From: Siphonodentalium dalli
Taxonomy: Eukaryota; Mollusca; Scaphopoda; Gadilida; Siphonodentaliidae
Direction: 5' to 3'
Assembly: GCA_032622095.1 (NCBI GenBank)
Contig: CP136069.1
Coordinates: 128,507,123 to 128,571,122, forward strand
DNA: 64,000 nt
Shown: in pieces, positions 12,016-23,261 of the stretch
How positions within the stretch are numbered: position 1 is the first letter of the stretch
Layout: each line of letters starts with the position of its first letter
The notes under the pieces: generated by a model
The model's input: only the letters and a program-made list of their open reading frames with translations
The model's database searches: none
What the model was told of the DNA's origin: nothing
Translations under genes and position numbers: made by a program

Positions 12016-12180
12016 TAATAGAGGCTGTAATCTTTAATAGTTGTCAGTTGTGTTGGTGAGTCATCTGTCAGCCAACTTTCAACGATGTCAATGACACCAA
12101 AACTGTGCTTGCAGTTATTTAGGAAATCGGATAATTTGTACATGTTTTTCAAGAGAGAGCGTATGTTGAAATAAATAATG

Positions 12181-12619
12181 GAAGTTGTAATAGCGTGGTT
12201 TGTTTTTTTAAATACAGCTAGAGGACCGATGAGAGTATTGTGGGTCTAGTTCAAAATTATCATAGTCAGTTTGGTGTACGAACGTCGTCATTCATGGTGA
12301 ATGAATTAATCGGGAGGGGTTTATTTATTGAGACAGGTGAGTGGTCGTGGTCATGTTTCATATCAAATAAGTCCAGTTCTTATTACCGCCACGAAGTGGG
12401 TGGACACTGGTGTACATATTTGTATAGACTCATGGTCGTATGGAGGAATGTATTCTTGTTTCGTACTAGAGTATAAATCGTACCGATAATTACGATAGTA
12501 CGACAAAGATTAGCACATGTGTTTACGTCACCGGTGTATATAAGAAGGTGTATGTACATCCAACCGTAAGCCATTGACTGGAGGTAGCGTTGTGTTCAAC
12601 ATGGGACATGTGAGGACAT
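12181..12619. other. No recognisable feature
   Basis: Short frames at 12240-12476 and 12383-12574 lack family or splice support. No repeats stand out. Confidence 0.4.
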
Positions 12620-13390
12620 GTTTCTATTATGAAGATTTGCTATCCCGAAGGTCCGCTATTCCGAAGGTTCTCTATTCCGAAGGTTTTTGTTATTTTTAGG
12701 TTAATTCTATATTCTAAAGTATTGAAACTAATTTGAGAGGGTTCATTTTCACAAAGATTCTTTTTATGGAGTGTGCGCTCACATCCGAACTGATCCTGCG
12801 CGCACGCCGATACAGATACAGGAGCAAATAACTTAACTTAGAATATTAAATGTGATTTTGTTTTGTTTTCGCGGGTTTTCTTGAGATTTAATGTCATTAC
12901 GTGGGCCCATACCGTTGAATTCTTGGCATATAATATGAATGTTGTGGTATATATGGACCCTCCCGCATTGGGACATGACACAGGTACAGTTGACTTAAGT
13001 GATGTTATGTGTGGGCTTCAATTTGGAGTTCAATATTTTAAGGGCCAAGTTTAGAATTGTATGGGTCCATAGCTTTGAACTCTGGGCATATATTATGAAT
13101 ATTGGGGGGGGGGGGGCATGTCTCTATTCCGAAGGTTCACTATCCCGAAGGTCCACTATTCCGAAATTTCTCTGAATGTTCGCTATTCCGAAGGTTCACC
13201 AATCCGAAGGTTCGTTATTCCGAAGGTTTTGTGTTCCGAAGATTTTTGTTATTTTAAGGTTAATTCTATATTATAACGTATTGAGAGGGTTCATTATCAT
13301 GAAGATTCTTTTTATGAAGGAAATAACTTAAAACATTAAATGTGATTTTGTTTTGTTTTCGCGGGTTTTCTTGAGTTTAATGTCATTACG
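12620..13390 (+). repeat. Direct repeats with TATTCCGAAGG short-unit arrays
   Basis: Two direct copies of a segment each begin with an array of TATTCCGAAGGT-type units (12641-12690 with about three units, 13120-13250 with about eight). Each continues into the same unique tail: TTTTTGTTATTTT, then GGTTAATTCTATATT, then GATTCTTTTTATG and TTTTGTTTTCGCGGG. The linker between them also repeats GGCATATATTATGAAT-type text near 12925 and 13085. A G run at about 13104-13116 precedes the second array. The short unit resembles the arms of the 1740-2975 foldback, so the two are probably related families. Confidence 0.75.
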
Positions 13391-13844
13391 TATGACCTTA
13401 TTTCTCATTACATATTCACGCCAAGCAGCCCACACAATTGCTATGTTTCCATGCGATTTAATGTGATTACGTGTGACCTAATATCTCAATAATCTGAGGC
13501 AAGAGTACGCCTGCTAAAGACGAATTATAACAGTTGGGGCTATAACGCTCAATGAATACTGGAGGCTATAACAAACTGCGCAGCAGAATATCGCTGAATG
13601 GATGAGTATGAGATGAGCCTAACTGCAATTGTGACTTTGTTTAAAGGCCCACTTAACTTTCGAGTCATTCATTTTTTATAGTATATACGGTTTTAATAAT
13701 AATTTATGCCATAAAATTTGAATAAAATACTATAATTCATCACCATTTGAATCGCAGAATACTTCTATCTCCTAGTTTTGAAACACCTTTAAAATACAGC
13801 GTCGTATATCTAGCAATTAGCAACCAACATGTCCTCCTTGGCTT
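13391..13844. other. No recognisable feature
   Basis: AT-rich spacer between the TATTCCGAAGG repeats and the 130 bp minisatellite. No coding signal was seen. Confidence 0.4.
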
Positions 13845-14371
13845 TTCATAGATTTCAACGTAATTTGATACTTATGGGTATTTATGTCCGGGAAGTGTTT
13901 TGGACGGGTCAAATCGTGACCCCGACTTGACCTTGACCTTTAAAACTGTCAATGCAAGGTCAATTTGGGTAAAACGGACAAATTTCGGCGACATTTGATA
14001 CCTAGGGATACTTTTGTCCGGGGAAAGTTTTGAACGGGTCAAATCGTGACCTCGGCCTGACCTTTACCTTCAATGTGGTCAATCAAAGGTCAAATCGGAC
14101 AAAACGGATTGATTTCGACGAAATTTGATACCTATGGGTGCTTTTGTCGGGGGAGTGTTTTGGACGGGTCAAATCATGACTCCGACCTTACCTTGACCTT
14201 AAAAATTGTTCATTAAAGGTCAAGTGGGGTAAAACGGACGGATTTCGACGAAATTTGATACCTAGGGGTACTTTTCTCCGGGTGGGGGTGTTTTGGACTG
14301 GTCAAATCATGACCCTGACCTGACCTTGACTTTCGAAATAGTCAATTGAAAGTCAAATCGCGCCTTTCTCC
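13845..14371 (+). repeat. Four-copy ~130 bp minisatellite rich in AGGTCA half-sites
   Basis: Units align on TTTGATACCTAnGGGTACTTTTGTCCGGG-like text at about 13863, 13994, 14122 and 14253. Each continues with GGACGGGTCAAATCGTGACC, a TGACCTTGACCTT block (degenerate in the second and fourth copies) and TCAAAGGTCAAAT. Unit lengths are about 128-131 bases and the copies have diverged by point changes. The TGACCTTGACC block reads GGTCAAGGTCA on the minus strand, the extended nuclear-receptor half-site. Whether it binds anything is unknown. Confidence 0.85.
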
Positions 14372-14527
14372 GGAAATCAGATGGGAAACAGCCCGGGCGA
14401 AGTCGGGCCCATCAGCTTGTGTAATAAAGAAGACAGTTTGAAGAAAGTAACGTATGACACGAGAAATGGGAAAACTTGAAATATGGAAGTATGCAAATTT
14501 CCCGCATCAAATTGAAAGCTAGTTTAT

Positions 14528-14605
14528 AGAATAATTGTATTATAATTTATATTTATGGCTAATTATATGATATTGGTGGCGTTACTATTTCTGACTATGG
14601 TTTTC
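14528..14605. repeat. Short interspersed repeat shared with 37758-37835
   Basis: Text around TATTTATGGCTAATTATATGAT and GGCGTTACTATTTCTGACTATGG is repeated with few changes at 37758-37835. The 128-codon minus-strand frame covering it (14563-14949) has no domain signature and is probably chance or repeat-derived. Confidence 0.65.
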
Positions 14606-15944
14606 TTGTGTTGCATCTGCCACATGATTAAATGGGAGTAGCTGTGGTAACAGAGCCATGGGTCCTCATTGTCAGTTAATTGAGCAAAATCTGTTTTTGA
14701 TAGTAGGAACATCATCATGGGCGTAGCCAGTTTTTCTCTGGATTCGTCAGCTGATAGAAAAGGTATAATTGACGCGGGAAGCGCAGTAGATGGGGCGATA
14801 TCAGCACAGCACGTCGCATAACCTGTCGAGTTACGCATCACATAACAAAACATCCAGATTTCTTGATGATAAACATTAGGAATCATTAATTTCATTTCCC
14901 TTACAAAAGATATAATCGAACGAATGCACGGGTAGTTCGTGTACGACATATATAAATAATGTACAACTATTGTCTAAGTAGATTAACGCCAATAGTTTAG
15001 TAGGAAAGGTACTGGACCCCTACCGATTCTTCAGTTCGACAACCGAGGCTTTTCGGGTCACAAAATTAATATTTAAAATAGCGTGATTCACAACAAAGCG
15101 TAAGCGTTATAAGAGTAAAATCCAACTGTTTCTGGTAATTGTTTTGTCTCTTTTGTAAATCGAAAATATGTCTTTGCTACCTTTTTTATTATGGCTGACA
15201 TTAATGTCATTTTGGTAACACACACTGTTGCGAGAACGTGTACAGTGTAGACAATACATAGTATATATCATTGCCCTTCCCAGGTCGGGTTCGTCCGAAA
15301 GCATCGAACCCTAGCCAGTTACGTCCACGAGCAGCATAGATGTGTCCAATATTCACGGCACAACGCATTTAGTTTTTTCTTACTTGTTTTTACAAGTTGA
15401 ACACGGGTATTTGATAGGCATGTCAGTGGGAAGGGGACGGGAAATTGGGCATAGGGTAGTGGGTGTTAAGAAACAAAGTTAAAGGCCCGCTTAATTTTCG
15501 AACAGCCATGCAGATAATGTTATATAACATATATGCCATATTGTATACCATTTGAAAAAGGAAGCTCCAAAATATTCTATTATTAACTTATTCGGTATAA
15601 TAAACTGTGAACATGTTGTTTTTGTTGATATATCGAAGATAGAGAGTTATTCCCCCTTCCATTGAAAATACATTTTTAGTTTGAATTATGTTGCATTCTT
15701 GGAGCCATAACGGGGAAAATCTTTCTATGCTTTCAGCTGTTTTCTATTTCTCTATGGGCACCTTATGAGACACAGATGTTTTCAATGATGATGAATTATA
15801 GTATTTTAATGACCATTGGAGAGTATATAATATATTATACGAAAACGTATATACAGTAGAATAAGAACAAGTAGCACGAGTGGGTTGTAGGTTTACAAAC
15901 ATTTGGGGGAAATAATAATAAGTAACGTATATACAAAACTAATC
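14606..15944. other. No recognisable gene
   Basis: A minus-strand frame at 14563-14949 and a small one at 15107-15304 have no recognisable motif. No array or hairpin was noted. Confidence 0.4.
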
Positions 15945-16260
15945 AACGCACACTCCCAATCACACGCTTACTACTCATCCCCTCCCTTACACACAATTAC
16001 CATCCACGACCACACGCTCCCACGCATACATACACTTTCGTCCACACACACCCTCACACACAACCTCATACACACAACCGCATACACACATGCATAAACG
16101 CGCGCATGAATGCATAGTGATACATGCGCGTAGACAGACAAACAGCTTTCAAACACAGAGACAGGAGTATGCAGACAGAGAACAGACAGCCTGATACATA
16201 CGCATTATGTCACAGGCACAAATACAATACATGCAGTGACACAGGCAATATTGCATACAT
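15945..16260 (+). repeat. CA/CACA-rich simple sequence
   Basis: A degenerate run of CACAC, CACGC and ACAGAC words between about 15945 and 16260. The overlapping open frames on both strands consist of low-complexity His/Thr or Val/Cys residues and are not genes. Confidence 0.8.
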
Positions 16261-17333
16261 AAGTAGATAGATTAGCATACATGTACGCGGCCAAGCTATC
16301 TAAACATTTAATTCAGTATATGGATGCCAAAATTTGCTTCATTTTGTAAACGCAAATTAGTTTTGCATACACGACAGACTGGTTTGAATGCGTAAAACAC
16401 TGCATGTGCATATCAAAACGAATGCCCACACCAAGGGAGCAATTAACAACTCAGAGTATTGACCAATGGCTAGTCCCATATATTGGTCACGTGCTGTTTT
16501 AGTAAATGATAGAGGATATTATGTAGAGTCAGTTTTCATGCGATGCCCGACGACAGTACACGAATTTACAAACAAAAATTGTATTTCAGTTTCGCATGGA
16601 AATGGATGATAATTATGCACGTTATACATGCTATATACTGTGCTTATTTGTAATGTTTAAAAGGTGTTTATATTTATTTGTGTGAACTCCGGACACCAGT
16701 AAGTTGTGTTGCGCAGCAGCAAATTCCACTTGTACAGTTTTCCGGAGACTTGTTTCCGTATGTTTAAAAAAAATGGTTTATCTCTGTTTTTTTCCTGAAC
16801 GGCTACGGGATATTAGACTAGGAAAATAGAGTAGGGAGAAATAATTTAGTGTTTTGGATGGACCACATTTTGAATATGTGAATATACATTTATATATCGA
16901 TATTGTTTCCACAGTGCTTCACATTACAAAAAGTAATGTGAGTGAAATATCAACTGCCCAATTGTGCATACCCTGGATGTATTTATGTATTATGGCGTCC
17001 TCAATAAATGCGCACATATGCATACATCGCTTGGTAGCAACATAGTTTTGTTATTGTTGTCTATTTGAGGTTAGTGAAGAGTTAAATTTTCTTGATGAGT
17101 TTAACCTCAAGTCTGTGGTTTGGCCCCGGTGAAATACAAATTCATACAAGAAATATTGTCCATGTATTGGAGAGATTTAATAGGCCGAGGTGTGTGAATC
17201 GGTTTGTAAATAAATACTCAGTGTGGTTATAAGAAAACATGAATGTAATGTTTCCGTGACATAATCTTCGTGACGGTTGTCTTCTTTGTTCTTCATTAAT
17301 TACAGCTGGCAATCAACATACAAGTTATCTTAC
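16261..17333. other. No recognisable feature, probably intronic or intergenic
   Basis: This lies downstream (minus-strand sense) of the secreted-protein exon at 17334-17594 and may be its first intron. No further exon was recognised. The frame at 16854-17045 lacks support. Confidence 0.35.
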
Positions 17334-17594
17334 CTTTCCTGGTATGTATCTATATTTCTTGTCGCAGTTTATTCGCTTGTATTCTGGAAATACATGGCTC
17401 ATTATAGAGCACACACGAGTGTCCTTGTTAAACCGACCAACATCGCATCCCGTGTAATATGAACACAACTTTCCACATCTAAGATGGTTTCCAGTTGGTA
17501 TATCTATCGCTTTACGCACCGACAATTTGTAGCATCCACACAAACATGCTCCTATCGTTTCGAAGAAAACGGCTAAATACAATGTTACACGCAT
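17334..17594 (-). CDS. First coding exon of a small secreted Cys-rich (PAN/apple-like?) protein
   Basis: Minus strand, ATG at 17594-17592. It encodes 87 residues up to a consensus donor (AAAG then GTAAGA) at 17334/17333, ending in phase 0. Residues 1 to about 19 form a hydrophobic signal peptide (MRVTLYLAVFFETIGACLC), so the product should enter the secretory pathway. The following region has cysteines at 17, 19, 21, 40, 44, 50, 62 and 77. The spacing around CGKLCSYYTGC ... VCSIM recalls PAN/apple domains, but that is a weak family call. The frame is open further upstream to 17897, but that part runs into the end of the transposon repeat, so I take the methionine before the signal peptide as the start. 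Later exons would lie below 17334 and were not found. It may be a real host gene just outside the large transposon. Confidence 0.5.
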
Positions 17595-17825
17595 CGTCGC
17601 TGTAATGAATTTGAAATCATGAAACCAATAACGTCGAGTATACAAGTTAAACGTCGTGCTATAACTGAATACAGAGGTCTTCGATTTGCCTTCTGGTGCA
17701 CGGCCTGTAAGCAAACAGCGCTTGTGTTTCGATCGGACTTCTGTTGCAAGGGGGCGTTGGTCGAGGGCGGTTATTTCAGTTGTTATATTGCACGGGGCGT
17801 TCCCAAATTGTGATGTACAGGCTGG

Positions 17826-18500
17826 TAGTCCGAGAGCCCATAAGGTTTTATTGTCGTCACTCTGACCAAAAGACCCACTCTGCTCATTTTGTGGCAAATT
17901 ATATGTAGTTTACGGAAACCAATTTATTGCGAGTGGGAAACGCAGCGTTTGGGAGATATTTAACATAGAATGATGCCTGGTGAGAGCGAAAAATGTTACT
18001 TAAGTGTTGGGGGGGGGGGTAGTAATTTCGAATGTATGTAACATATGTAGTGTCAGCTAACACGTTATATATATACCATATTGTCGGCAATAAGTCACTG
18101 GTGAATAAACACACAATTAGAATTTCGACCACTGACCTCGAGTACGAAAGGTCAAAGGTCAAATATATTTTGAAACGCCATTTTTGTTAAAATGTCAAAT
18201 TGGAAAGTTAGCTTCAGAAATTTTATAATCGTCGGTTGGAATCCGTTCTAGTATAATTTTGAACTCTACTGTATACCAGATTTGGATATTTGGAAAGAAA
18301 ATTAACACAGCCGTTATTGCAACCATTCAAGATGTCAGCCAAAATGTGTGCCAAAATAGCCAAAAACAGTAAAAATTCATAAGAATTGAAAACGACTCCA
18401 TAATGGAAGGATATTGGTTACATTTGTGTCACATACTTAAAACAAGGTGTTGTTATTATGTGACAGAGTATATTTCGATTATTTAATCGGCAAATGAAGA
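17826..18500 (+). repeat. Left terminal inverted repeat of the large transposon
   Basis: It is mirrored by about 29010-29711 with scattered substitutions. Matching landmarks include CATAAGGTTTTATTGTCGTC, GGCATCATTCTATGTTAAAT (complement), TATAACGTGTTAGCTGA (complement), the ATGGAAGGATATTGG block and GCCAAAATGTGTGCCAAAAT. A G run at about 18010-18020 is replaced by CCCTCCCCC on the other side. A CAAGATG...GCCAAAATG motif near 18326 resembles motifs in the arms of the nested element. Confidence 0.85.
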
Positions 18501-18878
18501 CCACCAAGACCGGTACAATTGCGAAAAATGTACATTTCAAGAATTTTCCTGTGCAATATTCAAATTTTTACAGTGTACATAAGTCTTATCACTGTGATGT
18601 CACTCGCTCATAGAGAAATGCCTTTTCCGTGAGACTGCCAGTGAGCAAAGGAAAATATATATCTAGAGTATAAGTTATTATGAACAAAGGAAATAACATT
18701 GAACTAAACTAGAAGATTAATACGTCCATCCAAAGGTAACCATGCAAACACTTAAATATTCACAGAAACGGGTACCGCACCTGTAATTTAAGTTATGCGA
18801 CCGAAAGTTTGTATTGTGTACTAAGCCTATATAATCGATACGCCAATCCAATTAGAATAGTTCAGTTGATATATTACT

Positions 18879-19092
18879 GTTAGAGCAAAATACAAATATT
18901 AGAAGCTATCTGGTTTGGACATATTCAGAACAATTCCAGCCAGCGCATAACGCTCTTTATTTGCCAACTACTAAGGTAGTTGGCAAATAAAGAGCGTTAT
19001 GCGCGGGCATGCTTCACTATCGCGAGGTAGTCCACACAGAACAGTCACGTTCAGCTCACTCATAGCTTCTAATATTTGTATTGTGCTCTAAC
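18879..19092. repeat. Foldback with 31 bp ends and a perfect central hairpin
   Basis: Ends 18879-18909 and 19062-19092 are inverted copies with one mismatch (GTTAGAGCAAAATACAAAT type). In the middle, 18943-18971 and 18976-19004 are perfectly complementary 29-base arms around a TAAG loop. The element is a small miniature foldback immediately upstream of the putative first exon of the transposon gene. Confidence 0.85.
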
Positions 19093-19150
19093 TCTGTATT
19101 CTTTGTCTATTATAGTTCTATTATATCTAGTTTCGTTTTCGTTTTGCTTC

Positions 19151-19400
19151 ATGGTGGCTACATTCTCCCAAAGCGGTATAGAATGTGTGCTGCATGTTAG
19201 CGGAACTGGTGATTTTGGGACAGTGAAACGCTACGACAGTAAGATGTGGGATGCTGTCCAAGTTGCGTGTCAATCGAGATTGTCGAAAGTCGGCTCATCA
19301 AAATATTCAGACATCTGCGCCAAGGTTTCTGGCAAGTTGTTTTCCGAGAGTTATGGGTATCACAGCGTCTGCCACAAAAACTTCACAACAGTCACAATAG
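19151..19400 (+). pseudogene. N-terminal exon of the transposon gene (zinc-binding region)
   Basis: The open frame from the ATG at 19151 begins MVATFSQSGIECVLHV. It has a central W-containing helix (MWDAVQVACQSR) and ends in GYHSVCHKNFT, a His/Cys pair block. The layout of a Cys block near the start and a YHxxC block near the end matches the repeated N-terminal modules of this protein family and is repeated in the next segment (CVFCNKERKHRTRS ... YHHSCRRQYL). The 3' boundary is uncertain: the frame continues to 19489 and no strong donor is obvious. It is separated from the next coding piece by an inverted-repeat pair (19545-19605) and a long hairpin (20126-20274). Confidence 0.55.
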
Positions 19401-19544
19401 TTGCTGCTACAGACTTGGTTGGTACCTCTGCTGTTAGGAATGTTGTTCTGAGGACAGATGTTGATCATCATATATTTACATACACCTGATATCTCTTCCG
19501 ATTTCCCCATAGCGTTACGGTAGACACGCCCCCTTATTCAATGC

Positions 19545-19605
19545 GTTCATAAACCTATGAACGTAACGTGACGTCACTTCCAATGTCGTTCATAGGTTTA
19601 TGAAC
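19545..19605. repeat. 18 bp inverted repeat pair
   Basis: GTTCATAAACCTATGAAC at 19545-19562 and its reverse complement at 19588-19605 flank a 25-base spacer containing TGACGTCA. Each arm is itself nearly palindromic. It lies in the presumed intron of the transposon gene. The rest of 19606-20125 holds nothing recognised. Confidence 0.85.
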
Positions 19606-20125
19606 ACATTGGTCCCGGAAATGACCGGGGATTGTCGGACATTGCCGACTGCTTGAGTATCTATATAGTACGTCCGAATTTGGCAAGAAATCTATTTTGG
19701 TCTATAATCAGTGTTGTTGCCCGGTGTTACTGAACGTTGATGTTCAAAAATCCCGTTACTTATCATTTTCTTTACCGCTACAAATATTCCCCCAACCTCA
19801 CAAATATATCATTATGGTAGAACGGCGGGTTGTCGATTTCTTATACACAACCGAAACTTAATTGTTAGTTTCAGTTATCATTCTTGAAATCAACACGTCT
19901 ACATTAGTTACTAGCTAAACAAGACAGTTTGTCATATGTGTATACTAAACTGTGAAATTGCGTTTTTTTCCGTTCTTCAAGAACGTATTCTCAAACTGTT
20001 TGGTTTTCCAAAAAACGAGATTCGCACTTTCTGAACTGAACTCCATGCGTTCATTTAAATAGATGAATAAATAGTGGGAAAGACAGACAATCCTAGTTCA
20101 TAATGAATTTAAGTATTTAAATATA

Positions 20126-20274
20126 AATAATAAACGGCGGATTCAACGTGGTCATGGGTTTTGACCGCGATAAAAAATCAGCAAACTCCGCATGAACCCC
20201 TTCGGGGTTCATGCAGTTTGCTGATTTTTTCTTGCGGTCAAAATCCCATGACCACATTGAAACCGCCGTTTATT
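20126..20274. repeat. Long hairpin (~70 bp arms)
   Basis: The left arm (about 20126-20200) and right arm (20204-20274) are near-perfect inverted copies carrying AAACGGCGG, GTGGTCATGGG and AAAAAATCAGCAAAC, with a tight CCTTCGG turn. A few mismatches and a small bulge show it is not brand new. It lies directly upstream of the next coding segment. Confidence 0.9.
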
Positions 20275-23261
20275 TCTTATATATGAACACATCAGGAGTT
20301 CTGGCCCACTATGTGTCTTTTGTAATAAAGAGCGAAAACATCGAACCAGAAGCTCCAATTTCGTGCCATTGGGTTCTTGTGAATCGTTGGAAGCAGCAGA
20401 AGTGATACAAAATGCCGCAATGGAATACGATGATAGCGAAATGATTGCCAAAATTTGTGGAATAGACTTTGTTGCTAAAGAAGTGAAATATCACCACTCA
20501 TGTCGCAGACAGTATCTAAATAAACTTAGAGTCAGCGACAACGACAACACCCATCCACACGACTCAATAGCCCCGATAGGTACGTATCGTTGAGGGAAGC
20601 ACACGTTCGTGCAACTGACGATATATACAAATACATAGAGTCTGCGATCATAAATGATAAACGTGCCGAGATGCTTACATCCCTGCATGAACGATACATG
20701 GCTTATCTGGCCTCAGATAGTTCATATAAAGCAATTACTATGAGTGATAAGATTCTCAAACGGTACCAATGTTCTGTTCGCATGGGCAAACTCAATAACA
20801 AGCAGGGCAATGTCATTTACTCAACTGAAATGGAGAAGCAGGTGACACTTGAAAAAATCATGGAACAGGCCTGTTATCTTGATAATAGGGTATTTCAAAC
20901 AGCCCTTCATCTACGAACATTTATCTTGCAACTTAAAAATACGACGAAAGATTTCCCCTTCCCGTTGTATACAGAAGATCTTGCTAAAGGTATTGCACAA
21001 CCACCAAATCTCCTGATAGATTTCTTTCGAGTGCTTTATACAGGATATTCGAGACCACCAAAAAGCCATCGCACAGAGCGGTATGCTGCAGCATCGGCTG
21101 ACGACTGTATGTTTTCTTGCACCAAGGGCGCATTAAAACCACATAAGCACGTGTGTCTTGGTCTCGGTTTGAAGAGTATGACTGGCAGTAGACGCTTCAT
21201 CGAAATCCTGAACCGATTTGGTCATTCTTTGAATTACCATTGCATTGAGGAGCTGGAGACTGACATGGCTATCTCGGTGTCGGAGAAAAAGCAATGTACA
21301 CCTGATGGTATGACCACGGCATTGGCCTGGGATAACTTTGACGAAAACACAGAGACTCTATCTGGGAGTGGGACACTGCATGACACTGTCGGAATATGTA
21401 ATCAGAACAAACCAGCCGTTGTGCCTACGTCAAACAAAACCACTTTTGAACCCCAAGCGCACGACCAGCGTAGACGGAAACGTTCCCTGGAATGTTCTAA
21501 TATAACTGACCTAAATTGTCACAATTTGATTACCGAATAAAGACCAAGCCACCTCCCACAAATCTTCAGCAATTGAAGAGACGCGACGAGGCCTGGATGA
21601 TTTCGTGTCATCTATTTAAATCGACACCCATGTGGGTTGGTTGGAACTCTAGACTTCAGTGTGTTCCACTGCCTCAGCAATGTATATCAACTATGGAGAA
21701 CTTCGTCTAGATGTAGTTGCGGAAACCATGAGGATGTCTCAGAAGGTTGCACAAGAGTGCAGTCAGAATACGGTTGTAGTCCATTATGACTTAGCGATTG
21801 CTAAACCAGCCAAACAAATTCAATCAGTTGAGAGCCCGAAGTTTGATAATATATGTGTATGCTTTGGTGCATTCCATATTCAACAAGCATATTTTGGTTC
21901 ACTTGGATATTTACTTGACGAGTCCGGTGGTCCGCATATCCTTGTCGACACTGGGGTCTTAGCAAGTGGTTCTTTGAAAGGATTTATATCTGGAAAACAT
22001 AATAGGTGCAAACGCCTACATCGATTACTTGCACAGGCATTCAGAATTTTACACTTCCGACAATTCCTAGATTGGTAACAAAAGGGCATGCCTGAAGGTT
22101 TGCTGAAATATTTTCAACAGATGAACGAACATTCGTCGCCAGATCTGATGCAAACTGTCGAGAAGTCTGTTGAATATGAGACTCTCATGACATCATATGA
22201 ACAATACTTTGACCAAACAAGAGCGGGCGCCCATGGCGAAACAACAAAGTATTGGGCAATGTACATTGATCTGGTTTAATTGTTTCTCTTGTTTTGTCGA
22301 GCCTGCCAAACAAACGACCTTGAATTGTACGTGTATTCTTTACATGCAATGTCTGCTATCTTCTTTGCAACATCCAGGCACAATTATGCCAGATGGATGG
22401 TGATGTATGTACTGGATTTATATAATGTTGAAGCAATGCATCCAGGTGTAAGAGAGATGCTTGAAAATGGAGCCCTATCAGTTCGACGTACTCATAACTC
22501 GTTCTCCAGGAGCCCTGTTGATTTGACCCTTGAGCAAACCATCAACAGGGACGCTGCATCTAGACTCACTGGAATAACGTCCCTATCTTCTGCTGGTGCA
22601 CGTAGACAATGGATGATTACCCGATCCATGAGTGGGTCAATAATCAGTTACTTAAATATAAAAGCGGGTAAGTCCCCAACAGAAGACAATGTGAACGATT
22701 TGAAAACATACAGAGTAAAACGCGACAATTCAGATCTTCACAAGCTCATGGAAGGAATACAGTCCACACTGAATCCGTTCTCAGACAAAGTGCCAAGTTC
22801 TGATTTATATTCGCTATCCACGGGCCGTGCTGTCGGGAAAATTGTAGCTACCGAAATACTCAAAGCTGTTCAAACTGGAGAGGCATGGCGGAATGAATTC
22901 AAGTCTGAATGCCTCAATGGTGACAAGAGATTCGAGAAGCCTATAGTCAGGCGCAAGGTTAACAATTTTGCATCAACCGGCCTTTCGATGAAACTGACTT
23001 CTAAAGACAAGAAGTTGAAAGAAATCAAATGCACGCGTGACCTAATTGGGCGATTGTTATATCTATCTTGTTTAATGGACATCGATCTTCGGAAGCTTTT
23101 CAGTTACCCGCTGATGCATGTGCCGCTGTGCATGGCTCACATTGACGGTACAAAAATGAAAACAGATAAAGCAATATTGTTTCACAAACATGAAGGAATG
23201 GTAAAATCAGAAGCGCCAAAGTCTGTAGACGCTTATATAGTCTGGTCGATAAAAGGTTTGA

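Larger units (their letters stand above)
10070..12180 (-). pseudogene. Third non-LTR retrotransposon: endonuclease plus RT remains
   Basis: An APE-type endonuclease start is read on the minus strand from about 12170 (FNIRSLLKNMYKLSDFL ... VIDIVESWLTDDSP). The GDFNIN endonuclease block follows at about 11970 and again at about 11890, because an 84-base segment is duplicated in tandem. A linker with HWDEILNSQDRKNA is at 11604-11419. After an inserted SINE, RT fingers (KVIPIYK ... FAKVFGKEMHERV) lie at about 10640-10530 and RT palm text (a GVHQ-type block, SYLSHRKQYVLYEG) at 10394-10206. Stops are frequent. The domain order fits CR1/L2/Jockey-type elements. It is a dead copy. Confidence 0.7.

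Noticed and set aside
14563-14949. 128-codon minus-strand frame
   Set aside because: No family signature or splice support, and its 5' end overlaps a dispersed repeat.
16750-17045. Possible exon in the 16854-17045 frame
   Set aside because: No homology pattern and no paired splice sites.
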